Notes under the pieces: model-generated
The model's database searches: none
What the model was told of the DNA's origin: nothing
Seen by the model: the letters and a program-made list of their open reading frames with translations, nothing else
Source of the DNA: an uncultured Clostridia bacterium
Lineage (GTDB): Bacteria; Bacillota; Clostridia; Oscillospirales; Acutalibacteraceae
Assembly (NCBI GenBank): GCA_947584595.1
Contig: CANPWP010000019.1
Coordinates: forward strand, 1 to 34,663
Length of the DNA: 34,663 nt
Direction of reading: 5' to 3'
Made by a program: the position numbers and the translations under genes
Part shown: piece after piece, positions 7,494 through 16,100 of the stretch
Layout: the number at the start of each line of letters is the position of its first letter
Position numbering within the stretch: position 1 is the stretch's first letter

Positions 7494-9161
7494 TTATTCT
7501 AAAGCTAAAGCAGTTTTCATTTCTGAATCATTGTTACAAATAATACAATGCGTTGCAATTTCGTACGGCGTTTGTCCGTCATAATTAACCATGCTAATAT
7601 TTGCTCCGTTTTCAACAAGTAGTTTTACTATATTATGAGAATGAGTATTAACTGCACAAATAAGAGGGGTTTCTTCATCATTGTTTTTTAAATTTAAATC
7701 AGCCCCTTCACCTATAAGATATTTTACAAGTTCTATATTACCATATTCTATTGCGTAAAATAGTGCGGTGTTTCCGTATATGGTATCTTTTGCATTTATA
7801 TCACAGCCGTTTTTAATTAAAAATTCTATTTTTTCTTTATCTCCATATGCAGCCTGTTCACATATAGCAAGTGTTCCCAATTTGCTTAATTCCGTTGCGT
7901 TAGCAGAGTTATTAAATAGCCAATTATATGTATCCATATTACAATTTGAATCCATTGCTTCTCTTAAAATATTTTCATATCCCTGTTTTTTGAAAAATTC
8001 TAAAATTTTTATCGAATTGTTATTAACTAAATATGATATGCAACATGTATATGTTTCATCAGTTAGTTCTTTTAAATGTTCGGCAACAGTTTCAAAAAAA
8101 TCAAGCCTGTTATAATTTGACGCATAATAAAGTATATTTTGCTTGCTTTCGGCTTCAGTTAAACTGAAATTTTTCATGTTATTCATAATAAATTTAAAAA
8201 CCTGCGGGTTTTCTCTATTAATTAAAGACATTTTTATTGATGAATAATCAAATTTAGGCTTTAGTCCCAAATTTTGCAAGTATTTAACTGTGTCTAAATT
8301 ATTATAAGCTACGGCTATATCAAAAAGATTATAATCCCCATCACTATCTGATAAACATACATTGTCTGTAGTTCCACCTTTATCCAGTAAAGATTGTATT
8401 ACCTGCTCATTGCAAAAAGCACAGGCAAAAATCATCAAACTACCCATATTATCGGTTATTTGGTATTTTTCAATTTGTTCCAGTGCTTTTTCACTGTCAC
8501 CCTGAGATAAATAATACATTAAAGGTGAAATGTTAAGGCTATCTTTTTGTTTAGCGTATAATTTGTTTATTAAATAACTGACTGAATTTAAAGTTTGGGG
8601 CTTAAATAAATAATTGTATTTTTCATTATAATTTAGGTTTAACATTAAATTTAATATACCGTCCTTATCTTCAAATCCGCTTGTAATTAGTAAGTCTATT
8701 ATTTTAATATCATTTTCACTAAATTCACTTTTAAATAAATAACCTAACATATTAACAGTATTTCTGCCATCTATAAAAGTATAGTTTACATCTGCTCCAT
8801 GTTCAATCAGACTTTTACAAATCTCATAGTTGCCAAGAGAAATTTCTGACATTAAAAGGGATGCTCCGTTTTTATGATAATTTGGGTTTGCACCTTGCTC
8901 TATAAGATAAAGAGCAATGTCATCCGAATAATTATTAACAGTACAAAAAGAAACAGTGTTATTATCATTATTTGAGACAACAGTATGAGTTGTAGCACTT
9001 GTGGTATTTAAATCAGCATTGCTCTCTATTGCTTCCTTTGCCGCTTCAAAATTACGTGACTCCATTGCGGAGTATAATTTAGTATTGGCAGGACTTGCAT
9101 TTAAGAAAAAATTGCAAGAGGAAAAAGATATAATAGTAATTATTGCTAAAGTTAATTTCAT
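7494..9161 (-). CDS. Ankyrin-repeat lipoprotein, candidate immunity
   Basis: A 555-residue protein from the ATG at 9161. The longer open frame runs back into the preceding DUF4474 remnant, whereas this start gives a short lipoprotein signal, M-K-L-T-L-A-I-I-T-I-I-S-F-S-S-C, with Cys16. Most of the rest is ankyrin repeats, clearest near the C terminus (G-N-T-A-L-F-Y-A-I-E-Y-G-N-I-E-L-V-K-Y-L, then E-T-P-L-I-C-A-V and Q-T-P-Y-E-I-A). Ankyrin proteins occur as immunity proteins in polymorphic toxin loci. Here the gene starts 13 bases after the end of a DUF4474 tip remnant, so protection against that tip is the natural inference. The predicted anchor would place it outside the cytoplasm. The lipobox is somewhat weak. 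Confidence 0.75.
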   Translation of the reverse strand: MKLTLAIITIISFSSCNFFLNASPANTKLYSAMESRNFEAAKEAIESNADLNTTSATTHTVVSNNDNNTVSFCTVNNYSDDIALYLIEQGANPNYHKNGASLLMSEISLGNYEICKSLIEHGADVNYTFIDGRNTVNMLGYLFKSEFSENDIKIIDLLITSGFEDKDGILNLMLNLNYNEKYNYLFKPQTLNSVSYLINKLYAKQKDSLNISPLMYYLSQGDSEKALEQIEKYQITDNMGSLMIFACAFCNEQVIQSLLDKGGTTDNVCLSDSDGDYNLFDIAVAYNNLDTVKYLQNLGLKPKFDYSSIKMSLINRENPQVFKFIMNNMKNFSLTEAESKQNILYYASNYNRLDFFETVAEHLKELTDETYTCCISYLVNNNSIKILEFFKKQGYENILREAMDSNCNMDTYNWLFNNSANATELSKLGTLAICEQAAYGDKEKIEFLIKNGCDINAKDTIYGNTALFYAIEYGNIELVKYLIGEGADLNLKNNDEETPLICAVNTHSHNIVKLLVENGANISMVNYDGQTPYEIATHCIICNNDSEMKTALALE

Positions 9162-9174
9162 TAATTTTATTAAT

Positions 9175-9543
9175 TTACCATCTAAAATACACTTTATAAC
9201 CTTTATCATAATACGATTTCCATTCTTTAATGCATTTAATTGCTTTCTTTTTAATACCATTTTTTAATTCTTTTGCAAAAGCATCTCTTTGCCCTTTTGA
9301 ATTAAATTTTATCCATACTTTCATATTTAAATCTGATGATTTTGCTTTTTTTAATTGAAATTTAAATGCCGTAAGCCACCAAGTTGTAGCAGTGCGTGTA
9401 AAAAGTTCCTTGCCCTTATAACTCAATTTCATTGTCATATAATTATAATCTTTTTTTGAAACACAATCATAAAATCCTGCTGAATATCTCCAATAATTTA
9501 CATATCCATATTTCGGAATACCCCAAGAATTAGTAGCATACCA
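9175..9543 (-). pseudogene. C-terminal fragment of a second DUF4474 tip
   Basis: The frame is open upstream to about 9543 and resembles the later part of DUF4474. It contains W-G-I-P-K-Y-G-Y-V-N-Y-W-R-Y, then L-S-Y-K-G-K-E-L-F-T-R, W-W-L-T-A-F-K-F and a last strand ending Y-F-R-W. The intact-order relative at 11587-11982 has L-Y-L-N-G-K-K-L-F-S-R and W-W-L-T-G-F-K-P at matching places. The N-terminal half of the domain is absent and is replaced at 9545 by rhs N-terminal sequence in a different frame. An internal ATG at 9438 would give only 87 residues. The ankyrin lipoprotein follows after 13 bases. Confidence 0.75.
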
Positions 9544-9544
9544 G

Positions 9545-9738
9545 ATGAATAGAATTATAGCTGTCCGGTGTTACGGCGTCATAGTTCACTAAATCGCTGT
9601 AGTAATACGGACTTGCAGTTGTTTTTGCTCTATTGAGATTTGTAATAATTGCATCATTCGTATTGGTAAACAAATTGCTTCCCTTATAAATATTAAGGTC
9701 AAAAGTGGCGTTTACTATCTTTTCGTTTTTATTTAGCT
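9545..9738 (-). pseudogene. Fragment of an rhs N-terminal (DNRLRE-like) region
   Basis: Nearly identical to 18047-18238 in rhs. It keeps an open frame equivalent to residues about 344-407: L-N-K-N-E-K-I-V-N-A-T-F-D-L, then S-N-L-F-T-N-T-N-D-A-I-I-T-N-L. It is cut at S-Y-N-S-I-H and joined out of frame to a DUF4474 C terminus. Roughly 1400 codons of a former rhs gene are therefore missing at this point. It shows that a second full-length rhs once stood here. Confidence 0.88.
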
Positions 9739-9781
9739 AATAATCTTTTGCTCGGGACATAGAAACATTTCAGGGGGAAGC

Positions 9782-10534
9782 TTACAATCGTATTTTTTTA
9801 TGAACTTTAAATTTATTATCTTTAAACATATACGGTTCTACTGTATAATATTCTAAATATCCATTTTTATCATACTGAAAAATATATTTTGTATTATCAA
9901 TTATAGGTGAATTATCATTAATAGTGACTTGAGTTACATATGCCTCCTTTAATCCTAATTTATCATAATTGTATTTTTCAATATTAAGACAAGAAATTGA
10001 TTTGTTATCAAAACATTCACCTTGAGTATATGAAATTATTCTGTCTTTATTATCATAAACACATTCGTTAATAAGTAAAATATCATATTTTTGATTTTGA
10101 GAATATTTAAAAGTAATACCTAAAACAACATTATTATCATATACTAAAAACTCGTGTTGATCTAAGTCTAAATAATTTGCTATTATTAAATTATCATTTT
10201 TATCAAAACCATATTCGTAGGTTATTTCTTTAAATTTTGATAAATGTTTTATCATTCTTCCACGTGAACAATTGCCGGTTACTATATCATAAATAGGACT
10301 TGGGCACAAATAACCTCTTGTAATTAATTTCCCGCCTGATGCATATTTTTTTGTTACAACTTTCTCCTTTGTGATTTTATACAATTTATCGCAATTAGGT
10401 AATATTTTTTTGAGAATATTTGTAATTCGTTCTATTTCTTCCTTAATAAATTTAGTATTATCATTGGCTGACTTATTAATAAGATACTCTTTATAAGCAA
10501 TATTTAATTTTTCATCTTTAAAATTAATAATCAT
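9782..10534 (-). CDS. Unknown 250-residue protein, candidate cytoplasmic immunity
   Basis: Family not recognised. It has no signal peptide or membrane segment, unlike the other immunity candidates. The first 70 residues are charged and helical. The rest is beta-rich with YD-like strands: Y-E-Y-G-F-D-K-N-D-N-L-I and later Y-I-F-Q-Y-D-K-N-G-Y-L-E-Y-Y. A strong AAGGAG site lies 7-12 bases before the ATG. It follows an orphan rhs core with a deleted tip (10546-11093), so it probably protects against that lost tip. If so, that toxin would have acted in the cytoplasm. It could also be a worn YD-repeat piece, but the complete frame and good ribosome site argue for a real gene. Confidence 0.65.
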   Translation of the reverse strand: MIINFKDEKLNIAYKEYLINKSANDNTKFIKEEIERITNILKKILPNCDKLYKITKEKVVTKKYASGGKLITRGYLCPSPIYDIVTGNCSRGRMIKHLSKFKEITYEYGFDKNDNLIIANYLDLDQHEFLVYDNNVVLGITFKYSQNQKYDILLINECVYDNKDRIISYTQGECFDNKSISCLNIEKYNYDKLGLKEAYVTQVTINDNSPIIDNTKYIFQYDKNGYLEYYTVEPYMFKDNKFKVHKKIRL

Positions 10535-10545
10535 CTTTTTACTCC

Positions 10546-11093
10546 TTAAAACGGTGATATCTTATTCATTGAAGCAATAGTGTTCTTTAGACTATTTAAC
10601 ACCTTAATAATGTTGTTTTTCTTTTGTGATTTCTCTTGTCCACTTTATTGACTATAATCCAGTTAACCCCACTACAAGTGAAACTACCATATATATTCCA
10701 AAGACAGAAAGTGAAATAAGCTCATTTCCGTTATAATCCATATTATTAACTGAATCATTTTCACAATATGTAAAGAGATCAGCGCTAAGAACCGTACCGG
10801 TAACACCAATAAAAGCTGTATCATCCGCATTTAAAAATCTGCCTGTGACCGGGTCATAATAGCGGGATTGGAGGTAGTAAAGACCTGTTTCTATATCATA
10901 AACATAACCTCTGTAACGGAACGGGCTAAGTTTGCTTATTATTGGGTCTCCATAGGCCTCCAGTATATTTCCAAAAGCGTCATATACATAATTTGCATAC
11001 GTTACTCCTGCTTGGTTTATTACTTTTACTATATCTCCCTGCAAATTCTTTATATAATAATACATTTCTCCATTATATGAAAAAGTTTACATA
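10546..11093 (-). pseudogene. Orphan Rhs core (copy C) with truncated tip
   Basis: The start of homology at 11093 encodes S-Y-N-G-E-M-Y-Y-Y-I-K-N. The conserved core continues through S-R-Y-Y-D-P-V-T-G-R-F-L-N-A-D and then a different linker, D-T-A-F-I-G-V-T-G-T-V-L-S-A-D-L-F-T-Y-C. The frame ends at 10652 shortly after a hydrophobic stretch (F-G-I-Y-M-V-V-S-L-V-V-G-L-T-G). A different frame, S-G-Q-E-K-S-Q-K-K-N-N to I-S-P-F, runs to a stop at 10546 just before the next ribosome site and may be the tip's tail. There is no promoter or proper start, so it is a silent, deleted cassette. The ATG at 11065 is an internal core methionine. Confidence 0.75.
10822..11093 (-). repeat. Rhs core direct repeat, copy C
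   Basis: About 272 bases nearly identical to 13790-14050 in rhs and to copy B, in the same orientation. Similarity stops sharply after the codons for R-F-L-N-A-D, where the tip linkers diverge. Confidence 0.88.
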
Positions 11094-11150
11094 AGAAAAT
11101 GGTGTTGTGTGTGGTATTTTCTTTAGATAGCTTATTTAAAATAACAAAAT

Positions 11151-11582
11151 TTATTCCGCTTTGACTATTTCTCCATCCTTAATAATGATATTTCCATCAC
11201 AGGGATTAACAGCACACCTAAAATAATCTTTTACTTTCCATTTTTCCAAATAACTTTTATCTAGTATTACACACCAGATATCATCATTAATATATATCAG
11301 ACAGTTTCCTTTGCCTTTAATTAAACCCAAGGAGTTTTCCATTGCACTTGTACATAATGCATCTTTTATTTCAAAATTTTTACCATACAATTTTGAAAAT
11401 ACATCACTGTTATATATATACTGACATGCAATAATTTCCTGACTGTCGGTTCCATAGCCGCTAAATATCGAATTATTTATGTAATCACGACTAAAAGGAT
11501 TTGAGTCATTTGATTCTATAGAGCAGTTGCTTAATATACATAAAGATACTGATAGCAATGACATTATTAATAATTTTTTCAT
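11151..11582 (-). CDS. Small lipoprotein, candidate DUF4474-tip immunity
   Basis: A 143-residue lipoprotein of unknown family. The signal M-K-K-L-L-I-M-S-L-L-S-V-S-L-C-I-L-S-N-C ends in a clear lipobox with Cys20. The mature part is small and mixed alpha/beta, with W-C-V-I-L-D-K-S-Y-L-E-K-W and several cysteines. It begins 4 bases after the stop of the DUF4474 frame (11587), the usual toxin-immunity spacing, so I infer that it neutralises that tip. A GGAAGTG site precedes the ATG. A lipid anchor implies that protection is needed at the outer membrane face. Confidence 0.72.
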   Translation of the reverse strand: MKKLLIMSLLSVSLCILSNCSIESNDSNPFSRDYINNSIFSGYGTDSQEIIACQYIYNSDVFSKLYGKNFEIKDALCTSAMENSLGLIKGKGNCLIYINDDIWCVILDKSYLEKWKVKDYFRCAVNPCDGNIIIKDGEIVKAE

Positions 11583-11586
11583 AAAA

Positions 11587-12665
11587 TCACTTCCATGTAA
11601 AATTGACTGTTTTGGATTTTGGTGTGCTTAGATGTGCACTTTTACAAAAGGCTTTTGCCATCGCTAAAGATAAAAATGTTATTCTGACTGTCATTTTTAA
11701 ATTTTTTCTTAAGTTTAAATTCCATATATTAAAGTTTGTAATATTTGGTTTAAAACCAGTTAGCCACCAAGATTTGTTTGATTCCCTTGAAAATAGTTTT
11801 TTACCATTTAGATACAAAGTGAATTTTATCCCTAATCTTTCTTTATCATTAGCACATCTATACCATTTCATTAAATTATATTTTTTTCCGTTGTAATTAA
11901 AGCTAAAAGTAGTTGAATATATATATACACCTATTTCGGCACCAATTGTAATTCCATATCTACCTTTCCACATCCATATCATCCATTTTTTCCGTCATAA
12001 TTGAATGGGATTTTTAACGGTGTTATAAATATTCCAGCCATAAAAGCTAAGGAATCATATAAATCACAATAACCTAAACTTCGTTTCCAACAATCATTTA
12101 AAGAATAAAATATTTTTTGCTTTCTATCCCATGCGAAACCAGCAAGATTTATTAAAGAATTAACGAATTGTATACCTTTGTTTATTAATGTATTTATACT
12201 CCATTTTTTACCAAATATATCAACATTCTTGATAGCATTATTCTCACAATAAGCAAACATATTGGTGCTCAAAAGAGTACCGGTTTGTGTATCACAATAA
12301 ACATCCGCATTTAAAAATCTGCCTGTAACCGGATCATAGTAGCGGGATTGGAGGTAGTAAAGACCTGTTTCTATATCATAAACATAACCTCTGTAACGGA
12401 ACGGGCTAAGTTTGCTTATTATCGGGTCTCCATAGGCTTCCAGTATATTTCCAAATGCGTCATATACATAATTTGCATACGTTACTCCTGCCTGGTTTAT
12501 TACTTTTACTATATCTCCCTGCAAATTCTTTATATAATAATACATTTCTCCATCATATGAAAATGATGTTGGAGAACCTTCTGTATCATAGTAAAAGAAT
12601 AGTGTTCTATTGCTCTTTGTTAGTCCTATAAGGTTATTATTACTGTCAAAATAATAATTTGTTGT
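11587..12665 (-). pseudogene. Orphan Rhs core + DUF4474 tip with frameshift
   Basis: Homology to rhs begins abruptly at 12665 (T-N-Y-Y-F-D-S-N-N-N-L-I-G-L) without a start codon and continues through the core. The tip is DUF4474, recognised by A-G-F-A-W-D-R-K-Q-K-I-F-Y-S-L-N-D and G-Y-C-D-L-Y-D-S-L-A in one frame, then W-M-W-K-G-R-Y-G-I-T-I-G-A-E-I-G-V-Y in another. The break is at six A residues (minus strand of 11986-11991): GGA AAA AAT GGA TGA. One more A, or a -1 slip, restores G-K-K-W-M-I-W-M-W-K-G. The two pieces are open at 11979-12545 (internal ATG) and 11587-11982. The function of DUF4474 is not known. This is a silent or phase-off cassette. Confidence 0.82.
12244..12665 (-). repeat. 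Rhs core direct repeat, copy B
   Basis: About 422 bases nearly identical to 13731-14152 in rhs (copy A), same orientation. It covers the last YD units, the R-Y-R-G-Y-V-Y-D-I-E-T-G-L-Y-Y-L core and the linker to M-F-A-Y-C-E-N-N. The two copies differ at only scattered positions. Confidence 0.92.
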
Positions 12666-12705
12666 AAATAAGAACTAAGTCATCAGTTTTATATTTATAA
12701 TTAAA

Positions 12706-13125
12706 TCATTCTGAAATAATAACCTTAATAAAATCAGATAAGTCATAATTACTTATAGAGTCAACATAAGAAGCGTTACCGTCGTTTTTGCAATCAATAA
12801 TAACATATTTATCATTATCAAATAAGCATAAAATTAAATAGTCATTACTACAATAACAAATTTTGACTTTTCCCTCATAACACACCTTAGAATCTGATAA
12901 AATGTCTTCATATGAAGAATTGTCAATTTTATAAATTATGTCCTTTCCGTTATAAAATTGATCGACGATATAGTTTTCATTTAATTTAATAGTGATGCTA
13001 TCTCTATTGCTGTCAACTACTTCACCAACACTATATTCCTCAAAGCTATCTTTATAAAAATTACAACAAGAACTACACAAAGTAATAGCAATTATGATAA
13101 AAATCAGTAAAAGTACATTCTTCAT
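12706..13125 (-). CDS. Small lipoprotein, candidate immunity to the Rhs tip
   Basis: A 139-residue protein of unknown family, starting 16 bases after the rhs stop behind an AGGAGAAATTT site. It opens with M-K-N-V-L-L-L-I-F-I-I-I-A-I-T-L-C-S-S-C-C, a hydrophobic signal with cysteines at 17, 20 and 21; the lipobox is not canonical but lipidation is likely. The mature domain is small, acidic and beta-rich (S-I-T-I-K-L-N-E-N-Y-I-V, K-V-C-Y-E-G-K-V-K-I-C-Y). Position directly behind the active tip makes it the cognate immunity candidate. A decayed relative of its first 20 codons lies at 19568-19610. Confidence 0.75.
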   Translation of the reverse strand: MKNVLLLIFIIIAITLCSSCCNFYKDSFEEYSVGEVVDSNRDSITIKLNENYIVDQFYNGKDIIYKIDNSSYEDILSDSKVCYEGKVKICYCSNDYLILCLFDNDKYVIIDCKNDGNASYVDSISNYDLSDFIKVIISE

Positions 13126-13141
13126 AAATTTCTCCTTATTT

Positions 13142-16100
13142 TTATTTATAATAATCGAATGAAAAATTAATTTTCCACCAATAGTTTTTTAATACCCCAT
13201 ACTTTTGAGGATAATATCCAAAATAATCATTAATACATCTTTTTATATAATTCTTTTCTTTTTTTCCAAAGTAATCAAAATCGTAATAATCTGACATAGA
13301 TATTGTAATTACATATTTTCTTTTGCCAGTAAACCACTGCTTTGAAGCTGTCCATTTTACTTTAAGTGTAAAATTAGCAGCAGATCCAACGGAATAAGCC
13401 AAATCCAAATCTGCGGTTGTTTTTGAAGAATATGAAAATTTAATGCTTGCTTTTTTAGAATAAGTTGTTTTCTTTTTTGATACCTTTGAAATATATTGGT
13501 TAATACGGTCCTTTACTTTCTTAGATGATTTTAGTCTGGATTTCATTGCTTGTCCAATTGGATTCCACCAATCATTTAATGAAATATTATTATTTAATCT
13601 TGCACCTGTTGCTGAATATATGTACATCATTAGTGTTAATCTCATAGTATATGCAGCAGCAATAACTATGGCTTGTATTACATTAATCCAACCTTTACCA
13701 TCTGAATCAGTTCTACATATAGAGTTATTTTCACAATAAGCAAACATATTGGTGCTCAAAGGAGTACCGGTTTGTGTATCACAATAAACATCCGCATTTA
13801 AAAATCTACCTGTAACCGGGTCATAATAGCGGGATTGGAGATAGTATAGACCTGTTTCTATATCATAAACATAACCTCTGTAACGGAATGGACTAAGTTT
13901 GCTTATTATCGGGTCTCCATAGGCTTCAAGTATATTTCCAAAAGCGTCATATACATAATTTGCATACGTTACTCCTGCCTGGTTTATTACTTTTACTATA
14001 TCTCCCTGCAAATTCTTTATATAATAATACATTTCTCCATTATATGAGAATGATGTTGGAGAGCCTTCTGTATCATAGTAAAAGAATAGTGTTCTATTGC
14101 TCTTTGTTAGTCCTATAAGGTTATTATTACTGTCATAATAATAATCTGTTGTTCCGCTGTTATCTGTTTTTTGGGTGCGCAGACCGTTACTGTTATACTT
14201 ATAGCTTACACTATTATTCTCTGTTTGTAAAGTTGACAATTGTCTGCCGTTTTGCCAGGTCATTGTCATACCGTCACGGTAAGACAGAGGATTGCCTATT
14301 GCATCATATGTAATTTTTGTTCCGTTATAATTTGTTAATTTGTCTTTCCAGTTTGTATCAGTATATGAGTATGTTCTTTCCGATTGCAGTGCGCCGGGAG
14401 CCCAGTTTGTCGTATTCAGGGTATGCTCTCTTACTTTTGTAATATTTCCTGCGCTATCATATTGGTAATTTATATATAATCCGGTATTCGTATCTGCCGC
14501 CCACATAAGTTGGTCAAGCTCATCGTATGAATATCTTGCAACGATTTTTCCATCCTGTTTTACTGTATCAATATTTCCGTTGGCATCATATTCATACTCA
14601 TATTTTACAAGTTGTTTCGTTCCGTACTTTTGTGTAATTTTGCTTACTTGGTTTGTAGTAGAATTTTCTTGTCTTCCTTGTGCATATTCATAATCTGTAA
14701 AGAATACGCTGTTACCCTCGCCTCGTGAAGTTTTTATCTGTGTTGTTCTTCCGAAATCGTCTGTTATTGTATCGGCTTTTACTCCGTCGTTACTTACAAA
14801 ACTGTTTCCGTCCTCGTCAGTACCTCTTGTTATTGTTTTTGTCTTGCCGTCTACATCAGTTTTTTCTATAGCATTTCCATTTTCATCATAATAGGTATAC
14901 CGCACCAGATTGCCGTATGGAGTTTGGGTAAATTGATTTATTAAGTTTCCGCTGAAATCATAATAATAGTAGGTAGTATTTACGGTTGATCTGTCAACGG
15001 CTCTTGCAACAAGACCCTTTTTATTATAAATAAAATCAGCTATTGTTCCGGTTTCTCCTATAATCTGTATAATATTATCGTATTCATCATATTTATACTC
15101 AATATAATCACCGTTTGCATAATCTGTCCTTATAAGATTACCGTTGTTTGCGGAATAAGTATTGCTTACAACTGTCACATTACCAATCTTTGTGGAAATC
15201 AGGTTATTGAAAACATCATAGTTGAATTTATAACTAAAGCCGTTATGAGCGATTGCAGAAACGCTGCCTGCTCCGTTATATGTATATGTATTTTGTGAAC
15301 CGTTACTGCTTACACTTAACGGATGGTTTTCCAAATCGTAAGTATATTTTACTTCATTTTCGTTACCATCTATTTTTGAAATCACATTGCCGTTTACATC
15401 ATATGTATAACTTACAGTATTGCCTGCTTCATCTGTTTCTGAGGACACATAATTGCCTTTGCTGTCATATGTAGAGCTTGTCTGCATATATGTCTGGGTT
15501 TTATCAACACTTTCAGATATAACTTCATAATCAACGGATTTATCATCAGATGCAGAATTATCACTTGTATTTTCTGTTGAATATGCAGACGCAATGTTAA
15601 GATTGGCATTATACACAGTCATTTCATTTTCATTATAACCGTAAACGAAAGCAATTGCAATATAATCTATTAAATTATTTGTATTTTCAGGAGTAACACT
15701 CATAGCTACACTTTGTTTTTCAGAAGTATATGCATTAAATTCCTGATAGTGAGTTTCCGGTGTTGAATTATTTGCATAATATATGTTCATTGCCAAACCG
15801 AAAGTTCGGTTACTGTTTGACAGAGAAACCGATTTCGCCTTTGCTTCTCCGCTAAAGTTAAAGGATACTCCTGCACGGTCAACATTAACAATTTGATAGA
15901 TATACTTGTTACCTAAAGAATCATTGTTACCTGTTGCTTCATTTGTTGTTTCATCATTTGCGGGAACATCTGTTTCCTCGGGCGTATTTTCATTTGTATC
16001 GACTTCATAGGTCTTCTTTACTGTTCTTGTAACAAAACCCTGTTCGGTTTTTATAATATTACCGTATTTATCATATGTATCAATACTATCATTAGGCTCT

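Noticed and set aside
9175..9438. 87-residue ORF taken as an independent gene
   Set aside because: Its frame continues upstream past the ATG with DUF4474-like sequence to the 9543 junction, so it is the end of a broken tip.
10822..14152. Core repeats considered as a CRISPR array or insertion sequences
   Set aside because: They are long, coding, few and lie within Rhs frames. There are no short regular spacers, no transposase and no terminal inverted repeats.
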